From Gammaproteobacteria bacterium (lineage in GTDB: Bacteria; Pseudomonadota; Gammaproteobacteria; Steroidobacterales; GCA-2729495): a DNA stretch of 59,118 nucleotides. Made by a program: the position numbers and the translations under genes. This document shows, one piece after another, positions 8,694 through 18,053 of this stretch. The notes under the pieces are model-generated. The model made no database searches. It saw only the letters and a program-made list of their open reading frames with translations, and had not been told where the DNA came from. The DNA is taken from the NCBI GenBank assembly GCA_021773815.1, contig JAJFJS010000116.1:1-59118 (forward strand), written 5' to 3'. The stretch's first letter is position 1. Every line of letters begins with the position of its first letter.

Positions 8694-8810
8694 AATACAC
8701 CGACGCGCGCCATGTCGGGCCATTCTGCAGTAATCTGGTCACGGCCTCACCGGGCCACGCGGAATGGCATCGGCCACCACACAACTTGAATCACCGGGGA
8801 ACCGCATACC

Positions 8811-9950
8811 ATGAGCACTTCTTGTACACAGCACGTCAGCGCCTTATTGGCCGCCGCGTTGCTGTTCGCGACGGCCGGGCAGGCCCAGGACGATACCTAT
8901 ACCGATGCGGTTTCGGGCGCCAGCCCGGAAGCGCCGGCGATCGACAGCAGCAAGGAGCTGCCGATCCGGATCATCCCGAACATCCCGCCGGCGGCCGAAG
9001 CCTACTACGCACCCGACAACTATCACATTATCGCGCAGGCCCATGATCCGGACGCCTCGAAACACGGCGACGGCAAGGTGGGCGGCGCGCTGACGTATAT
9101 CTTTACCGACGACGGGAAACTGACCCGGCGCATCAACGACCGCGGCCAGGATGCATGTTCGTACTTTTTCCCGGACCAGGAACGCGTCATCTGGACGTCG
9201 ACCCGTGACAATCTGGACATGCCGCTCGGCGACTGGGCGGACCCGGATGACTATCCGCGCGGCGCAGAACTGTATACGTCCGATTTATTCGGCAATGACA
9301 TCGTCCGACTCACGAATAACGAGTGGTACGACGCCGAGGTTACGGTAGCGCCAAACGGTGAGTGGATCGTCTTTACGCGGCAGATCGAAGGCAATGCTAA
9401 CCTGTGGCGCATGCGCGCAGACGGCAGCGACGAAACACAGATAACTTTCACCGGGGACTGGCAGCCGGGCGCTCCCTTCTATCTACCGGACAACGAGACC
9501 ATTATTTTCCAGGCCTGGCGCGCCAGCGAACATGGCAAGATCACGCCGACGCCGATGACCGTGTTTACGATCCGCTACGACGGCAGCGAACTGACCCAAC
9601 GCACGTTCAACCGCAACATGCACTGGGGCCCGGCGCCGGCTGCAGACGGGCGTCACTATCTGTACACGACGATCATCGACGGCAGCAACTTCGAGCTGTT
9701 CCTGGGGGATCTGGCCGGCGGTGAACCGCGGCGCCTGACCTTCAACGCGGGCTTCGACGGCATGAAGTCATTCTCGAAAGACAGCCGGAAGATGCTCTTC
9801 GTCCGGACGGCGGGTGCGGACAAGGCGCTGTATACGCATGTCATGGACCTGTCGTCGCTGGACCTCGGGCCGGAACATTACACCGGTGTTCCGGACACGC
9901 CGGTGCCGGCCGGCGCTGCGTTGATCACCGATTTTACCGTCGGGCGCTGA
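8811..9950 (+). CDS. Exported TolB-like beta-propeller protein
   Basis: 379 residues. An N-terminal signal peptide (hydrophobic ALLAAALLFATA followed by AQA at about residue 25) directs it to the periplasm. The mature part contains repeated PD40/WD40-like blades of the TolB type: DLFGNDIVRLTNNEW, DAEVTVAPNGEWIVFTR, NLWRMRADGSDETQITF and ELFLGDLAGGEPRRLTF. Such propellers commonly bind proteins or peptides, and the partner here is unknown. Stand-alone gene: the inverted repeat lies upstream, and the CoA-transferase gene converges on it with only four bases between stop codons. Confidence 0.8.
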   Translation: MSTSCTQHVSALLAAALLFATAGQAQDDTYTDAVSGASPEAPAIDSSKELPIRIIPNIPPAAEAYYAPDNYHIIAQAHDPDASKHGDGKVGGALTYIFTDDGKLTRRINDRGQDACSYFFPDQERVIWTSTRDNLDMPLGDWADPDDYPRGAELYTSDLFGNDIVRLTNNEWYDAEVTVAPNGEWIVFTRQIEGNANLWRMRADGSDETQITFTGDWQPGAPFYLPDNETIIFQAWRASEHGKITPTPMTVFTIRYDGSELTQRTFNRNMHWGPAPAADGRHYLYTTIIDGSNFELFLGDLAGGEPRRLTFNAGFDGMKSFSKDSRKMLFVRTAGADKALYTHVMDLSSLDLGPEHYTGVPDTPVPAGAALITDFTVGR

Positions 9951-9954
9951 CGGC

Positions 9955-11157
9955 CTATTCCGCGCCGACGGCGCCCTGCTCGATCAGCGCATCGATTTCG
10001 GCGGCCGAGTAGCCTGCCTCGGTCATGATCTCGCGAGTGTGCTGACCCTTGCGCGGGACCGGCCGCAGGATTCCGAATCGATGTCCGTTCATCTCGAGCG
10101 GCAACGCCGGCAGCTTCGAGGTCTCGCCTGCCCGTTCGCCGTCGGTGACGGTAATCGGCAACAGGCCATTGCTGGCCGCCAGGTGTGGATCGTCGAACAG
10201 TTCCTCGGGGCGCGTGATCGGCGCGAACGGCAGCCCGGTCTTCTCGAGTTTGTCCATCAACTCCTGCTTCTTGTATTGCCGGAACGTGTCCTTGATGATC
10301 GGCAGCAACCGATCTTTGTGCTGGACGCGATCGTTGTTGGTCGCCAGTGATTCGTCGGCGGCCAGTTCGTCGAGACCGAACGACTCGCAGAGCAGCTTCC
10401 ATTGCTTGTCGCTGACAACGCCGACAAACACCTGGTCGTCGTCACCGGTCTCGAATACCTGGTAGATCGCCCAGGCCGAGACGCGCGCCGGCATCGGCGC
10501 CGCCGCCTTGCCGGTCACGGCGTATTGCGCCATGTGCTGGCCGACGAGAAACACGGTGCTCTCGAACAGCGACGCGACGACCTGCTGACCCTCGCCGGTC
10601 GCATTGCGCTGATACAGCGCCGCAATGATGCCCAGCGCGCCGAACATGCCGCCCTGCACGTCGATGACCGAGGTCCCGGCGCGCAGCGGCTGGCCCGGCG
10701 GGCCCGTCATATAGGCCAGACCGCCCATCATCTGCGCGACCTCATCGAGCGCGGTCCGGTGCTCGTAGGGTCCGCTCAAAAATCCTTTCTCGGAGCAATA
10801 AATCAGCCGCGGATTGCGGGCCTGCAGCGCCTCATAGCCGAAGCCGAGCCGATCCATCGTGCCCGGACGGAAGTTCTCGATCAGCACGTCGGCCTCATCG
10901 ACGAGTTTTTGCACCAGCGTCTTGCCCGCTTCGGACTTCAGATCGACACACAGGCTGCGCTTGTTGCGGTTATACATCGGAAAATAACCCGCGCCGGAAC
11001 CGGGCAGGCGGCGCGTGCTGTCGCCCTGGGCGGGCTCGATCCGGATGATTTCCGCACCGAGATCGGCCAGCATCAGGCCCGCGGCCGGACCCATGACCAT
11101 GTGCGTAAACTCGACAACCTTCACGCCGGCGAGCGGCAATCGGTGGTTTTCTGACAT
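9955..11157 (-). CDS. Class III CoA-transferase (CaiB/BaiF family)
   Basis: 400 residues, the normal size for family III CoA-transferases, which move CoA between carboxylic acids. Family motifs are VVEFTHMVMGPAAGLMLADLGAE near the start, NRNKRSLCVDLKS, LIENFRPGTMDRLG, and HRTALDEVAQMMGG carrying the catalytic Asp that forms the aspartyl-CoA anhydride. It is divergent from the HMG-CoA-lyase-like gene at 11267 with 109 bases between starts, a pairing that suggests activation and cleavage of one branched 3-hydroxy acid. The substrate is inferred, not shown by sequence. Confidence 0.88.
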   Translation of the reverse strand: MSENHRLPLAGVKVVEFTHMVMGPAAGLMLADLGAEIIRIEPAQGDSTRRLPGSGAGYFPMYNRNKRSLCVDLKSEAGKTLVQKLVDEADVLIENFRPGTMDRLGFGYEALQARNPRLIYCSEKGFLSGPYEHRTALDEVAQMMGGLAYMTGPPGQPLRAGTSVIDVQGGMFGALGIIAALYQRNATGEGQQVVASLFESTVFLVGQHMAQYAVTGKAAAPMPARVSAWAIYQVFETGDDDQVFVGVVSDKQWKLLCESFGLDELAADESLATNNDRVQHKDRLLPIIKDTFRQYKKQELMDKLEKTGLPFAPITRPEELFDDPHLAASNGLLPITVTDGERAGETSKLPALPLEMNGHRFGILRPVPRKGQHTREIMTEAGYSAAEIDALIEQGAVGAE

Positions 11158-11266
11158 CGGTTCGCCTTTTCGTTATGATTTCGCGCCCGGGCGTCACTGC
11201 AAGTACAGCGACGCCCACGACCGTGAATTATGCCCCAACGACGGACGATATATTAAGGACATTGTC

Positions 11267-12211
11267 ATGAGCGACATCGACATCCTCGTCAGCGAAGTCG
11301 GTCCGCGCGACGGACTGCAGAGCATCAAGGCGATCATGCCGACCGCGGCGAAGAAGGCGTGGATCGACGCCGAGGCCGCCGCCGGCGTCCGCGAAATCGA
11401 GGTTGCGTCGTTCGTACCGCCGAAACTGCTGCCGCAAATGGCTGATGCGGCCGAGATCGTCGCCCATGCCCGCACGATTCCGGGGCTCGACGTCATCGCG
11501 CTCGTGCCGAACTTCAAGGGCGCCGAGAATGCGATCCGGGCCGGCGCCCACAAGATCGGCCTGCCCCTGTCCTGCAGTGAGACGCACAGCAAGGCGAACC
11601 TGAACAAGACCCACGACCAGGTCATCAACGAGGTGCGCCGGATCGCCGAACTGCTGGCGACGCTGCCCGCCGCTCAGCGACCGGGCTTCGAGGGCAGCCT
11701 GTCGACGGCATTCGGCTGCACGCTCGAGGGTCCCGTCCCCGAGGCACAGGTCGTCTCGCTCGCGGTCCGCCTCGTCGAAGCGGGCGTCGATGAACTGAGC
11801 CTGTCCGACACGACCGGCTACGCCAACCCGACGCAGCTGCGACGCCTGATCCGGCTCATTCGCGCCGAGGTCGGCGCCGATCGACTCGAAAGCGTACATC
11901 TCCACAACACCCGCGGACTTGGGCTGGCGAACGTCGTCGCCGCGCTCGAGGAAGGCATCACCACCGTCGACAGTTCCCTGGGCGGCATCGGTGGCTGCCC
12001 GTTCGCACCCGGCGCCAGCGGTAATATCGTGACCGAAGATCTCGTGTTCATGCTGGATTCGATGGGCCTGCGGACCGGCATCGACCTGGACAAACTGCTG
12101 AAAGTCCGCGACGTCGTCCGGGCGGCCCTGCCCGACGAGACGATGTACGGCTTCACGCCGGATGCCGGCCTGCCGAAGGGCTATACAGCGGGCGGCTGGG
12201 GCATTCGCTGA
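11267..12211 (+). CDS. Hydroxymethylglutaryl-CoA lyase family enzyme
   Basis: 314 residues of the DRE-TIM metallolyase family, which retro-cleave HMG-CoA or related 3-hydroxy-3-methylacyl-CoA. Visible features are EVGPRDGLQ at the N-terminus, EVASFVPPKLLPQMADA, DTTGYANP, the metal-binding HLHNTRGLGLANV and the C-terminal signature GGIGGCPFAPGASGN with the catalytic Cys. HLHNTRG instead of the more usual HCHDTYG places it in the subgroup that accompanies class III CoA-transferases. Start 11267 has AAGGA seven bases upstream; the longer open frame has no ribosome site. The divergent CoA-transferase is the likely functional partner. Confidence 0.88.
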   Translation: MSDIDILVSEVGPRDGLQSIKAIMPTAAKKAWIDAEAAAGVREIEVASFVPPKLLPQMADAAEIVAHARTIPGLDVIALVPNFKGAENAIRAGAHKIGLPLSCSETHSKANLNKTHDQVINEVRRIAELLATLPAAQRPGFEGSLSTAFGCTLEGPVPEAQVVSLAVRLVEAGVDELSLSDTTGYANPTQLRRLIRLIRAEVGADRLESVHLHNTRGLGLANVVAALEEGITTVDSSLGGIGGCPFAPGASGNIVTEDLVFMLDSMGLRTGIDLDKLLKVRDVVRAALPDETMYGFTPDAGLPKGYTAGGWGIR

Positions 12212-12278
12212 CTACACCGTTCGATTCGGCAAACGGTCGAGTCAGAGAACGCCGGACGCGGGTCCGTCCGACATCCCG

Positions 12279-12413
12279 TCAGGCAAGCAACGGTTCCGCA
12301 CCCAGCCGCGCCAGCCCGTAGACCGAAGCCGCAAAACACAGCGCGATCAACAACGCTTCGACCGTCCGGTCGAAGATCTGTTGCCGTTGCCAAAGGTTTC
12401 CGAATTGCATCAT
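12279..12413 (-). CDS. Possible small single-span membrane protein
   Basis: About 44 residues from the ATG at 12413 (or 43 from the adjacent ATG at 12410), preceded by an AGGAGAGAG ribosome site. The peptide has a charged N-terminus (QRQQIFDRT) and one hydrophobic helix (VEALLIALCFAASVYGLA). It lies alone in the 12212-12612 gap, downstream of the porin terminator on the same strand. The good ribosome site and clean membrane helix argue for a real product, but no family is recognised and the length is too small for certainty. Confidence 0.4.
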   Translation of the reverse strand: MMQFGNLWQRQQIFDRTVEALLIALCFAASVYGLARLGAEPLLA

Positions 12414-12518
12414 CTCTCTCCTCATGAGTGTGTCAGTGAATGTCCGGGCATATTCGCCGGTGACGATGACAATTGCGGGACCGTTTTCTGACAATTTCAT
12501 GAATTGTCGGCGTCGGGC

Positions 12519-12553
12519 AAAAAAAACGGGCCGAACCCTTCTGGATCCGACCC
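12519..12553 (-). terminator. Rho-independent terminator of the porin gene
   Basis: Read on the minus strand, an 11-bp stem (GGGTCGGATCC paired with GGGTTCGGCCC, three G-U pairs, four-base loop) is followed directly by eight T residues. It lies about 60 bases past the porin stop codon at 12613. A second perfect 12-bp hairpin at 12561-12597 (CGCCGCGACCGG and its complement, 13-base loop) lies between stop codon and terminator and may protect the mRNA 3' end. Together they close the phosphate operon region cleanly. Confidence 0.85.
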
Positions 12554-12612
12554 ATCGATCCGCCGCGACCGGCCGGGGGGATGACCCGGTCGCGGCGAGA
12601 GGAGGATGACGA

Positions 12613-13890
12613 CTATTTGAACTTGAATTGCGTATCGACCTGCAAGCGATCGAAATCGGTCTGCGTCGTGCTCTCGTTCCTGTCGTTCATGAAGTAACTC
12701 AGCGCAACCGACCAGCCCGTGCTAATGCCCCAGGCGCCCTTCAGGACGACACCCTTGTTGTCGGTACCGCCACCGGCGAAATCGGAATCGGTCAGCAGGC
12801 CCAGCACGGCATCCTTTTCGAGATCCTGATACGCCGCCTGCAACTGCCATGAGTTGGCATCCTTGACCTTGCCGAGCTTTGCGCCGACGACGTAACCCGT
12901 GTCGCCGCTCGAACTCGCATCAGTATTATTGACGTAGTCGAAATAGACGTTCAGCGGCTGACCGACGACATCGAATCCGACATCGCCAAAGATCTCGATC
13001 AGCGTATAGTCGAATGCATAGACGCAGTCACCGCTGGTTCCGCAGCCCGCGCCAACGACGGAGTTACCCAGGAAATCCGACGGATCCGTCGTATCGCCGT
13101 AGAAGGCCGTGTTGCCCTTCGTATTCAGGTCGAAGTAGCTCGCTCCCGTCATAATCCTGACCGGACCCACTTCGGTATTCACGCCGGCCTGCGCGCCGTA
13201 GCTGAACTCACTGTTGCCGTTGTTGCTGTCACTCTCGAGCCACGTGCCGATCGCATTCGCAAAGAACGGGCCGGTTGCATAGGTCACGCCGATGCCCTCC
13301 GGGCGCCAGTCTCCATCCCACAGCAACCCGTGCTTTTGCGGCGTCACGAGGAAATTCTTGAACTTGCCGCCGATGACATGCAACCCTTCGATCCCGGACC
13401 AGTCGAAGTAGGCCAGATCGAGATTCAGGCTCTTTGTCGAACCGCCGCCACCGATCGTCTGGTTCGAGGAGACCGGATCGCCACTGCCCGAGGCAACACC
13501 TATACCTACTTCCACATTGTTCGGCAGGTCGGCCACGATCGCCGCACGGGCACGAACGCGTATGCGGTTCCGGTCTTCCTTGCCCTGCTCTTCGATATTT
13601 TCGTAACGGCCGCGGACGTCGCCCTGCAGGGAAATCCGGTCGGACCAGTTTTCGGCACCGGCGGCTTCCGTCGCCACCACGGCCTGCGCCCGGGCTTCCT
13701 CGGCCACCTCGATCGTCTGACGGGACTCCCGCCGCAACTCGGCATTCTCCGCGGCGAGCGTGTCAAGCCTCTGCATCAACACGGCCATATCCGCTTGCAA
13801 CTGCCGTATCGCATCCGCACTCGCGTCCGCGAATGCTACTGGACTGGCCAGCAGGCCGCCAAGGAGTAAAGAAAGGCCAATTTTTCTCAT
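12613..13890 (-). CDS. Putative phosphate-starvation porin
   Basis: 425 residues. Signal peptide MRKIGLSLLLGGLLASPVAFA, then a short coiled coil (DAIRQLQADMAVLMQRLDTL, residues about 25-60), then a long series of amphipathic beta strands with GRYENIEE, RNRIRVRARAAI, GIGVTYATG and YVVGAKLGK ending in TQFKFK, as in putative porins of the Porin_O_P-like class. It is predicted to be an outer-membrane channel, probably trimeric. Start 13890 (GGGGA nine bases upstream) is preferred over an upstream in-frame codon. A near-consensus Pho box precedes it and pstB lies 334 bases upstream on the same strand, so phosphate or polyphosphate passage is the likely role. Selectivity is inferred from context only. 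Confidence 0.8.
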   Translation of the reverse strand: MRKIGLSLLLGGLLASPVAFADASADAIRQLQADMAVLMQRLDTLAAENAELRRESRQTIEVAEEARAQAVVATEAAGAENWSDRISLQGDVRGRYENIEEQGKEDRNRIRVRARAAIVADLPNNVEVGIGVASGSGDPVSSNQTIGGGGSTKSLNLDLAYFDWSGIEGLHVIGGKFKNFLVTPQKHGLLWDGDWRPEGIGVTYATGPFFANAIGTWLESDSNNGNSEFSYGAQAGVNTEVGPVRIMTGASYFDLNTKGNTAFYGDTTDPSDFLGNSVVGAGCGTSGDCVYAFDYTLIEIFGDVGFDVVGQPLNVYFDYVNNTDASSSGDTGYVVGAKLGKVKDANSWQLQAAYQDLEKDAVLGLLTDSDFAGGGTDNKGVVLKGAWGISTGWSVALSYFMNDRNESTTQTDFDRLQVDTQFKFK

Positions 13891-14010
13891 GGTAATAAAT
13901 CCCCGTGACATGAATAAAAGTTTTAGCGTCTGCGGCGAACTACCGGAAATAAATCAAGTCGCCCGCAAAGCGGAGGAACATGCAATATCGCCGCTTAACA
14001 ACTGCTGCCA

Positions 14011-14044
14011 ATTCTGCTCTGAATTCGTTACAGATTTATGACGA
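14011..14044 (-). promoter_or_regulatory. Pho box and -10 element upstream of the porin
   Basis: On the minus strand the 18-base site at 14044-14027 matches the enterobacterial Pho box CTGTCATAWAWCTGTCAY at 15 of 18 positions (core GTCATAAATCTGT). Ten bases downstream lies CAGAAT (14016-14011), a 4-of-6 match to the -10 consensus, exactly the spacing of PhoB-activated promoters where the Pho box replaces the -35. The rest of the 13,891-14,224 gap has no gene I can support. Confidence 0.82.
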
Positions 14045-14224
14045 CAACCGGCCCATCTCGCACGCTATGCCCGCACCTGTCCGGCAGTCTGCTGCAAAAT
14101 CCGGGCAGTGCGAACCCGCAGCAAGACCGACGGAGGAGCACATTCCTGATACGGCGCGCACCCCGCGACCGATCCGCGAATCTCGCGTTATCCGGTACTC
14201 AACTGAGCCTTTTTCAACAAGCCG

Positions 14225-15184
14225 CTAGCCGAAACGGCCGGTCACGTAGTCTTCGGTCAACCGATGTACGGGATTGGTAAAAATCTTGTCGGTCGGCCCG
14301 ACCTCGATCAGGCGCCCGAGGTGAAAGTAAGCCGTGCGCTGCGACACGCGCGCGGCCTGGTGCATCGAATGCGTGACGATTGCAATGGCGTAATTCTGCG
14401 ACAACTCATCGATCAGATCCTCGATCTTCGCGGTCGCAATCGGATCCAGCGCCGAACAGGGTTCGTCCATCAGGATGACTTCGGGATTGACGGCAATCGT
14501 CCGGGCAATGCACAGGCGCTGCTGCTGGCCGCCCGACAACCCGGTCCCGGGCTCGTCGAGCCGGTCCCTGACCTCGTCGATCAGCCCGGCGCGCTCCAGG
14601 CTGCCGTAAACGACATCGTCCATCTCCGCCCGGCTCACGGCGAGCCCGTGAATCCGCGGCCCATAGGCAACGTTTTCATAGATCGATTTCGGAAACGGAT
14701 TGGGCTTCTGAAATACCATGCCGACACGCGCACGAAGTGAGACAACATCGGATTTCTTCGCATAGATGTTCTCGCCGTGGAGCAGGAACTCGCCCGTGAC
14801 CCGCGCCGACTCGATGGTATCGTTCATGCGGTTCAGGCAGCGCAGGAACGTCGACTTGCCGCAACCCGAAGGACCGATCATTGCCACGACCTCGTGGCGT
14901 CCGATATCGAGATTGATGTCGATCAGCGCCTGGGACTCACCGTAGAAGACCTCACCCGCGCGTACCGTCATGACCGGATCCCGCGCGGTGATATCGCCGA
15001 TCGTGGCATACGCGCCAGAAGGAGCGGCAATCCCGGCATCATCCGATCCCGACGGATCGGAGGCCGCATCTTCCTGATCGACCCGCTCCAGATCGGCGGC
15101 GACGGGTTCGACTGATTTTTTTGCATCGGATCGCATGTGGGTGCTCTCTGGGCCGAAGCCGTAGTCTGGTTGCAGCATCTTCAT
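14225..15184 (-). CDS. pstB: Phosphate ABC transporter ATP-binding protein PstB
   Basis: ATPase of the PstSCAB high-affinity phosphate importer. Walker [10 protein letters not shown] at residues 104-112, [16 protein letters not shown] (a PstB hallmark), ABC signature LSGGQQQR, Walker B VILMDEP and the switch His in IVTHS. At 319 residues it is about 60 longer than typical PstB; the extra length is an N-terminal acidic tail (residues 1-65) with no recognised domain, and an internal ATG could shorten it. It starts 33 bases after pstA. ATP hydrolysis drives phosphate import, and with PhoU/PhoR it also reports phosphate status. Confidence 0.95.
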   Translation of the reverse strand: MKMLQPDYGFGPESTHMRSDAKKSVEPVAADLERVDQEDAASDPSGSDDAGIAAPSGAYATIGDITARDPVMTVRAGEVFYGESQALIDINLDIGRHEVVAMIGPSGCGKSTFLRCLNRMNDTIESARVTGEFLLHGENIYAKKSDVVSLRARVGMVFQKPNPFPKSIYENVAYGPRIHGLAVSRAEMDDVVYGSLERAGLIDEVRDRLDEPGTGLSGGQQQRLCIARTIAVNPEVILMDEPCSALDPIATAKIEDLIDELSQNYAIAIVTHSMHQAARVSQRTAYFHLGRLIEVGPTDKIFTNPVHRLTEDYVTGRFG

Positions 15185-15217
15185 CAGGCTCCTGCGACGT
15201 AATCTTCCATGGCCCGG

Positions 15218-16522
15218 CTACCAGCGCCGTTCGAAACGGTTTCTGAGCCAAACCGCGGTCGCATTCATGACCAGCAGGAACGCAAGCAGGACGATAATCG
15301 CAGCGGAAGTCCGCTCGACGAATGCGCGCTCCGGACTATCGGCCCACAGATAGACCTGCACCGGCAGCGCCGTCGCGGGATCCGTCGGTGAATTCGGCAC
15401 CTCGACGATGAAGGCAATCATACCGATCATCAGCAGCGGCGCCGACTCTCCGAGCGCCCGGGCCATGCCGATAATCGCGCCGGTCAGCATGCCGGGCATC
15501 GCCAGGGGCAGCACATGGTGGAAGATGACCTGCATCTGCGAAGCGCCGACCCCGAGGGCGGCCTCGCGGACGGACGGCGGCACGGACTTGAGCGCCGCAC
15601 GCCCCGCGATGATCACCACCGGCAGCGTCATCAGCGTCAGCACGAGCCCCCCGACGATGGGTGCCGAGCGCGGCAAACCGACGAAGTTGATAAATACCGC
15701 AAGGCCGAGCAAGCCGAAAACGATCGACGGCACGGCGGCGAGATTGTTGATATTGACCTCGATCACATCAACCCACCGGTTGTTCGGCGCAAATTCTTCC
15801 AGGTAAACGGCCGCGGCGACGCCGAGCGGGAACGACAGCAACAGCGTGACGAGCAGCATGAAGAACGACCCCTTCGTCGCTCCCCAGATACCGGCCATTT
15901 CCGGTTCACGCGAATCCCCGGCCGTAAAGAATTGAGTATTGAATCTTTTTTTGATCCGGCCCGCGGCCTGCAACCCCTCGATCCATCCGACCTGCCGGTC
16001 GCTGAGTCGGCGCAACGCCTCGTCGCCGCCCGCCTCGACGTGCCCCTTGATCAGCATGTCGACCTCGTCATCCGCCAACAACCAGAATGAGTGGCGCGTG
16101 CCGATCAACGCGGGATCGTCGACGACGCGATCGCGCAAAATATACGCCGCGCCGGTACTGACCAGCGATTTCAGCGCCCGGCGGTCACGCCGGCCGGCAG
16201 CTTCCGGGTAGACTTCAAGCAATGCATCCTGAATCAGGCGCGCATAGTTCGCCGCCGCCAGCGTCTCCGGATCCCGCGACCCATCCGGATCGACCACCGA
16301 TTCTTCGATCATCACATCCAGCTTGATAGTCGTCTGCCAGAATGCGGAGTATCCATTGCCGATAATGGTCGTGAACAGAAACAGCAGGAATCCGACGCCG
16401 ATCACGATGGATACGATCCCGAACAGGCGGAACAGGAATTCCTGCCGATACCGGCGCGCCAGGCTCGCCGCGACCCGCACCCGGGTCTGCTCACCAGTCA
16501 GCAAGTGTCTTTGCCTGTCCAT
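15218..16522 (-). CDS. pstA: Phosphate ABC transporter permease PstA
   Basis: Inner-membrane permease subunit. A transmembrane helix near the N-terminus (GIVSIVIGVGFLLFLF) is followed by a large periplasmic segment of about 170 residues (the DUF3333-type insertion found in long PstA proteins). The permease core has five more helices and the ABC-coupling EAA-type loop (REAALGVGASQMQVIFHHVLP). At 434 residues it is much longer than E. coli PstA (296), explained by that insertion. Start 16522 (MDRQRHLL) is chosen; GTG or TTG codons up to 16549 are alternatives and none has a clear ribosome site. Confidence 0.92.
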   Translation of the reverse strand: MDRQRHLLTGEQTRVRVAASLARRYRQEFLFRLFGIVSIVIGVGFLLFLFTTIIGNGYSAFWQTTIKLDVMIEESVVDPDGSRDPETLAAANYARLIQDALLEVYPEAAGRRDRRALKSLVSTGAAYILRDRVVDDPALIGTRHSFWLLADDEVDMLIKGHVEAGGDEALRRLSDRQVGWIEGLQAAGRIKKRFNTQFFTAGDSREPEMAGIWGATKGSFFMLLVTLLLSFPLGVAAAVYLEEFAPNNRWVDVIEVNINNLAAVPSIVFGLLGLAVFINFVGLPRSAPIVGGLVLTLMTLPVVIIAGRAALKSVPPSVREAALGVGASQMQVIFHHVLPLAMPGMLTGAIIGMARALGESAPLLMIGMIAFIVEVPNSPTDPATALPVQVYLWADSPERAFVERTSAAIIVLLAFLLVMNATAVWLRNRFERRW

Positions 16523-16570
16523 CCGTTCGATACGATCCCGTGTCACCAATAAACAAAGCCGGGCATCCGG

Positions 16571-17959
16571 CTACTCGTACTGCTCGCGGTATTTACGCAC
16601 CACCGCCAGCGCGAGGACATTGAGCGCCAGCGTGACGACAAATAACATCAACCCCAGCGCGAATGCGGCCAGCGTCTTGGCGCTGTCAAATTCCTGATCG
16701 CCGACCAGCAGCGTCACGATCTGCACGGTCACCGTGGTCACGGCTTCCAGCGGGTTGATCGTCAGGTTGGCGGAGAGACCGGCCGCCATGACGACAATCA
16801 TGGTCTCGCCGATCGCGCGCGAAGCCGCCAGCAACACGCCGCCGACAATCCCCGGCAGCGCCGCGGGTAACACGACGCGCTTGATCGTCTCGGACGGCGT
16901 CGCGCCCAGCCCCAATGAGCCGTCGCGCAGCGACTGCGGGACCGCATTGATGACGTCGTCGGACAGCGATGATACGAAGGGAATGATCATGACGCCCATG
17001 ACGAGACCGGCGCCGAGCGCGCTTTCGGAAGAGACGCTGAGTCCGAGTGAGTCGCCGAAACCCCGCAACAACGGCGCGACGGTCAGTGCCGCAAAGTAGC
17101 CGTAAACCACGGTGGGAATGCCGGCCAGCACCTCCAGAATTGGCTTGACCCAGGTACGAATGCGCGGCGTCGCGTATTCGGCAAGATAGATCGCAATCAT
17201 GAGCCCGACCGGCACGGCAACGAGCAGCGCAATGCCCGAAATCAGCAACGTACCGGCCAGCAGCGGTATGGCGCCGAAAGTGCCCGACGAACCAACCTGA
17301 TCGGCGCGGATCGCCGTCTGCGGACTCCAGGTCAGTCCGAACAGGAAGTCCGCCACGGGTACTTTCTGGAAGAACCGGAAGGCCTCGAAGACGACCGACA
17401 GCAGAATACCGATCGTCGTGAATACGGCTAGCGACGAAGCCATGATGAGCAGGATCTTGATGACGCGTTCGACCCGGTTGCGCGCCCGGAACGCAGGCGT
17501 CAGCCGGGACCACGCGTAACCGAAGCCGGCCAGCAATACGGGCGCCAGCAGCACCGTCAGGATCCAGCGCGAGGAGACCGTCAGGGACCGGTACAGTTCG
17601 ACGGCCGGCTGCAGTTCGACGGCCCTGGCCGGGTTCGCAAACTGCCCCGCGGCCATATTCTTGATGTCGTTCACGATCAGGCTGAGATCGCCGCCCGAAT
17701 CACCGACGAGGTGCGGCGGCAGGATGCTCGTGACGCGGGCCATGATGATCGAATCACTGAATGCCAGCCAGACGCCGATCAGCAGCAATCCGGGCACGGC
17801 GCACCAGATCGCTGCGTAGTAACCGTAATATCCCGGCAACGAATGCAGATTGCGGATGGCACGCGTACCGCCGACTGCGGCCACGGCCTTGCGCCGGCCG
17901 AGCCAGAATGCGGCCATCGATGCCGCGGTCAGCAGGAGCAGTAAGGTCGATAGCTGCAT
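16571..17959 (-). CDS. pstC: Phosphate ABC transporter permease PstC
   Basis: 462-residue inner-membrane permease partner of PstA, again longer than the E. coli protein (319). The first 150 residues contain two extra hydrophobic helices and a periplasmic stretch. The permease core from about residue 170 has the PstC-type sequence FLFGLTWSPQ, the ATPase-coupling loop LRDGSLGLGATPSETIKRVVLP, and RAIGETMIVVMAAG. It follows pstS by 94 bases and precedes pstA by 48. The ribosome site is weak, so expression may depend on transcription from pstS. Confidence 0.92.
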   Translation of the reverse strand: MQLSTLLLLLTAASMAAFWLGRRKAVAAVGGTRAIRNLHSLPGYYGYYAAIWCAVPGLLLIGVWLAFSDSIIMARVTSILPPHLVGDSGGDLSLIVNDIKNMAAGQFANPARAVELQPAVELYRSLTVSSRWILTVLLAPVLLAGFGYAWSRLTPAFRARNRVERVIKILLIMASSLAVFTTIGILLSVVFEAFRFFQKVPVADFLFGLTWSPQTAIRADQVGSSGTFGAIPLLAGTLLISGIALLVAVPVGLMIAIYLAEYATPRIRTWVKPILEVLAGIPTVVYGYFAALTVAPLLRGFGDSLGLSVSSESALGAGLVMGVMIIPFVSSLSDDVINAVPQSLRDGSLGLGATPSETIKRVVLPAALPGIVGGVLLAASRAIGETMIVVMAAGLSANLTINPLEAVTTVTVQIVTLLVGDQEFDSAKTLAAFALGLMLFVVTLALNVLALAVVRKYREQYE

Positions 17960-18053
17960 AAATCGGCTGTCAAAGGCAAAACGGCGAAAGGAAAAGCGGT
18001 GGCCCGTCCCCGGGCCGCCGCATCGATAGCAACGTGCACTGCCAGGATCACGT

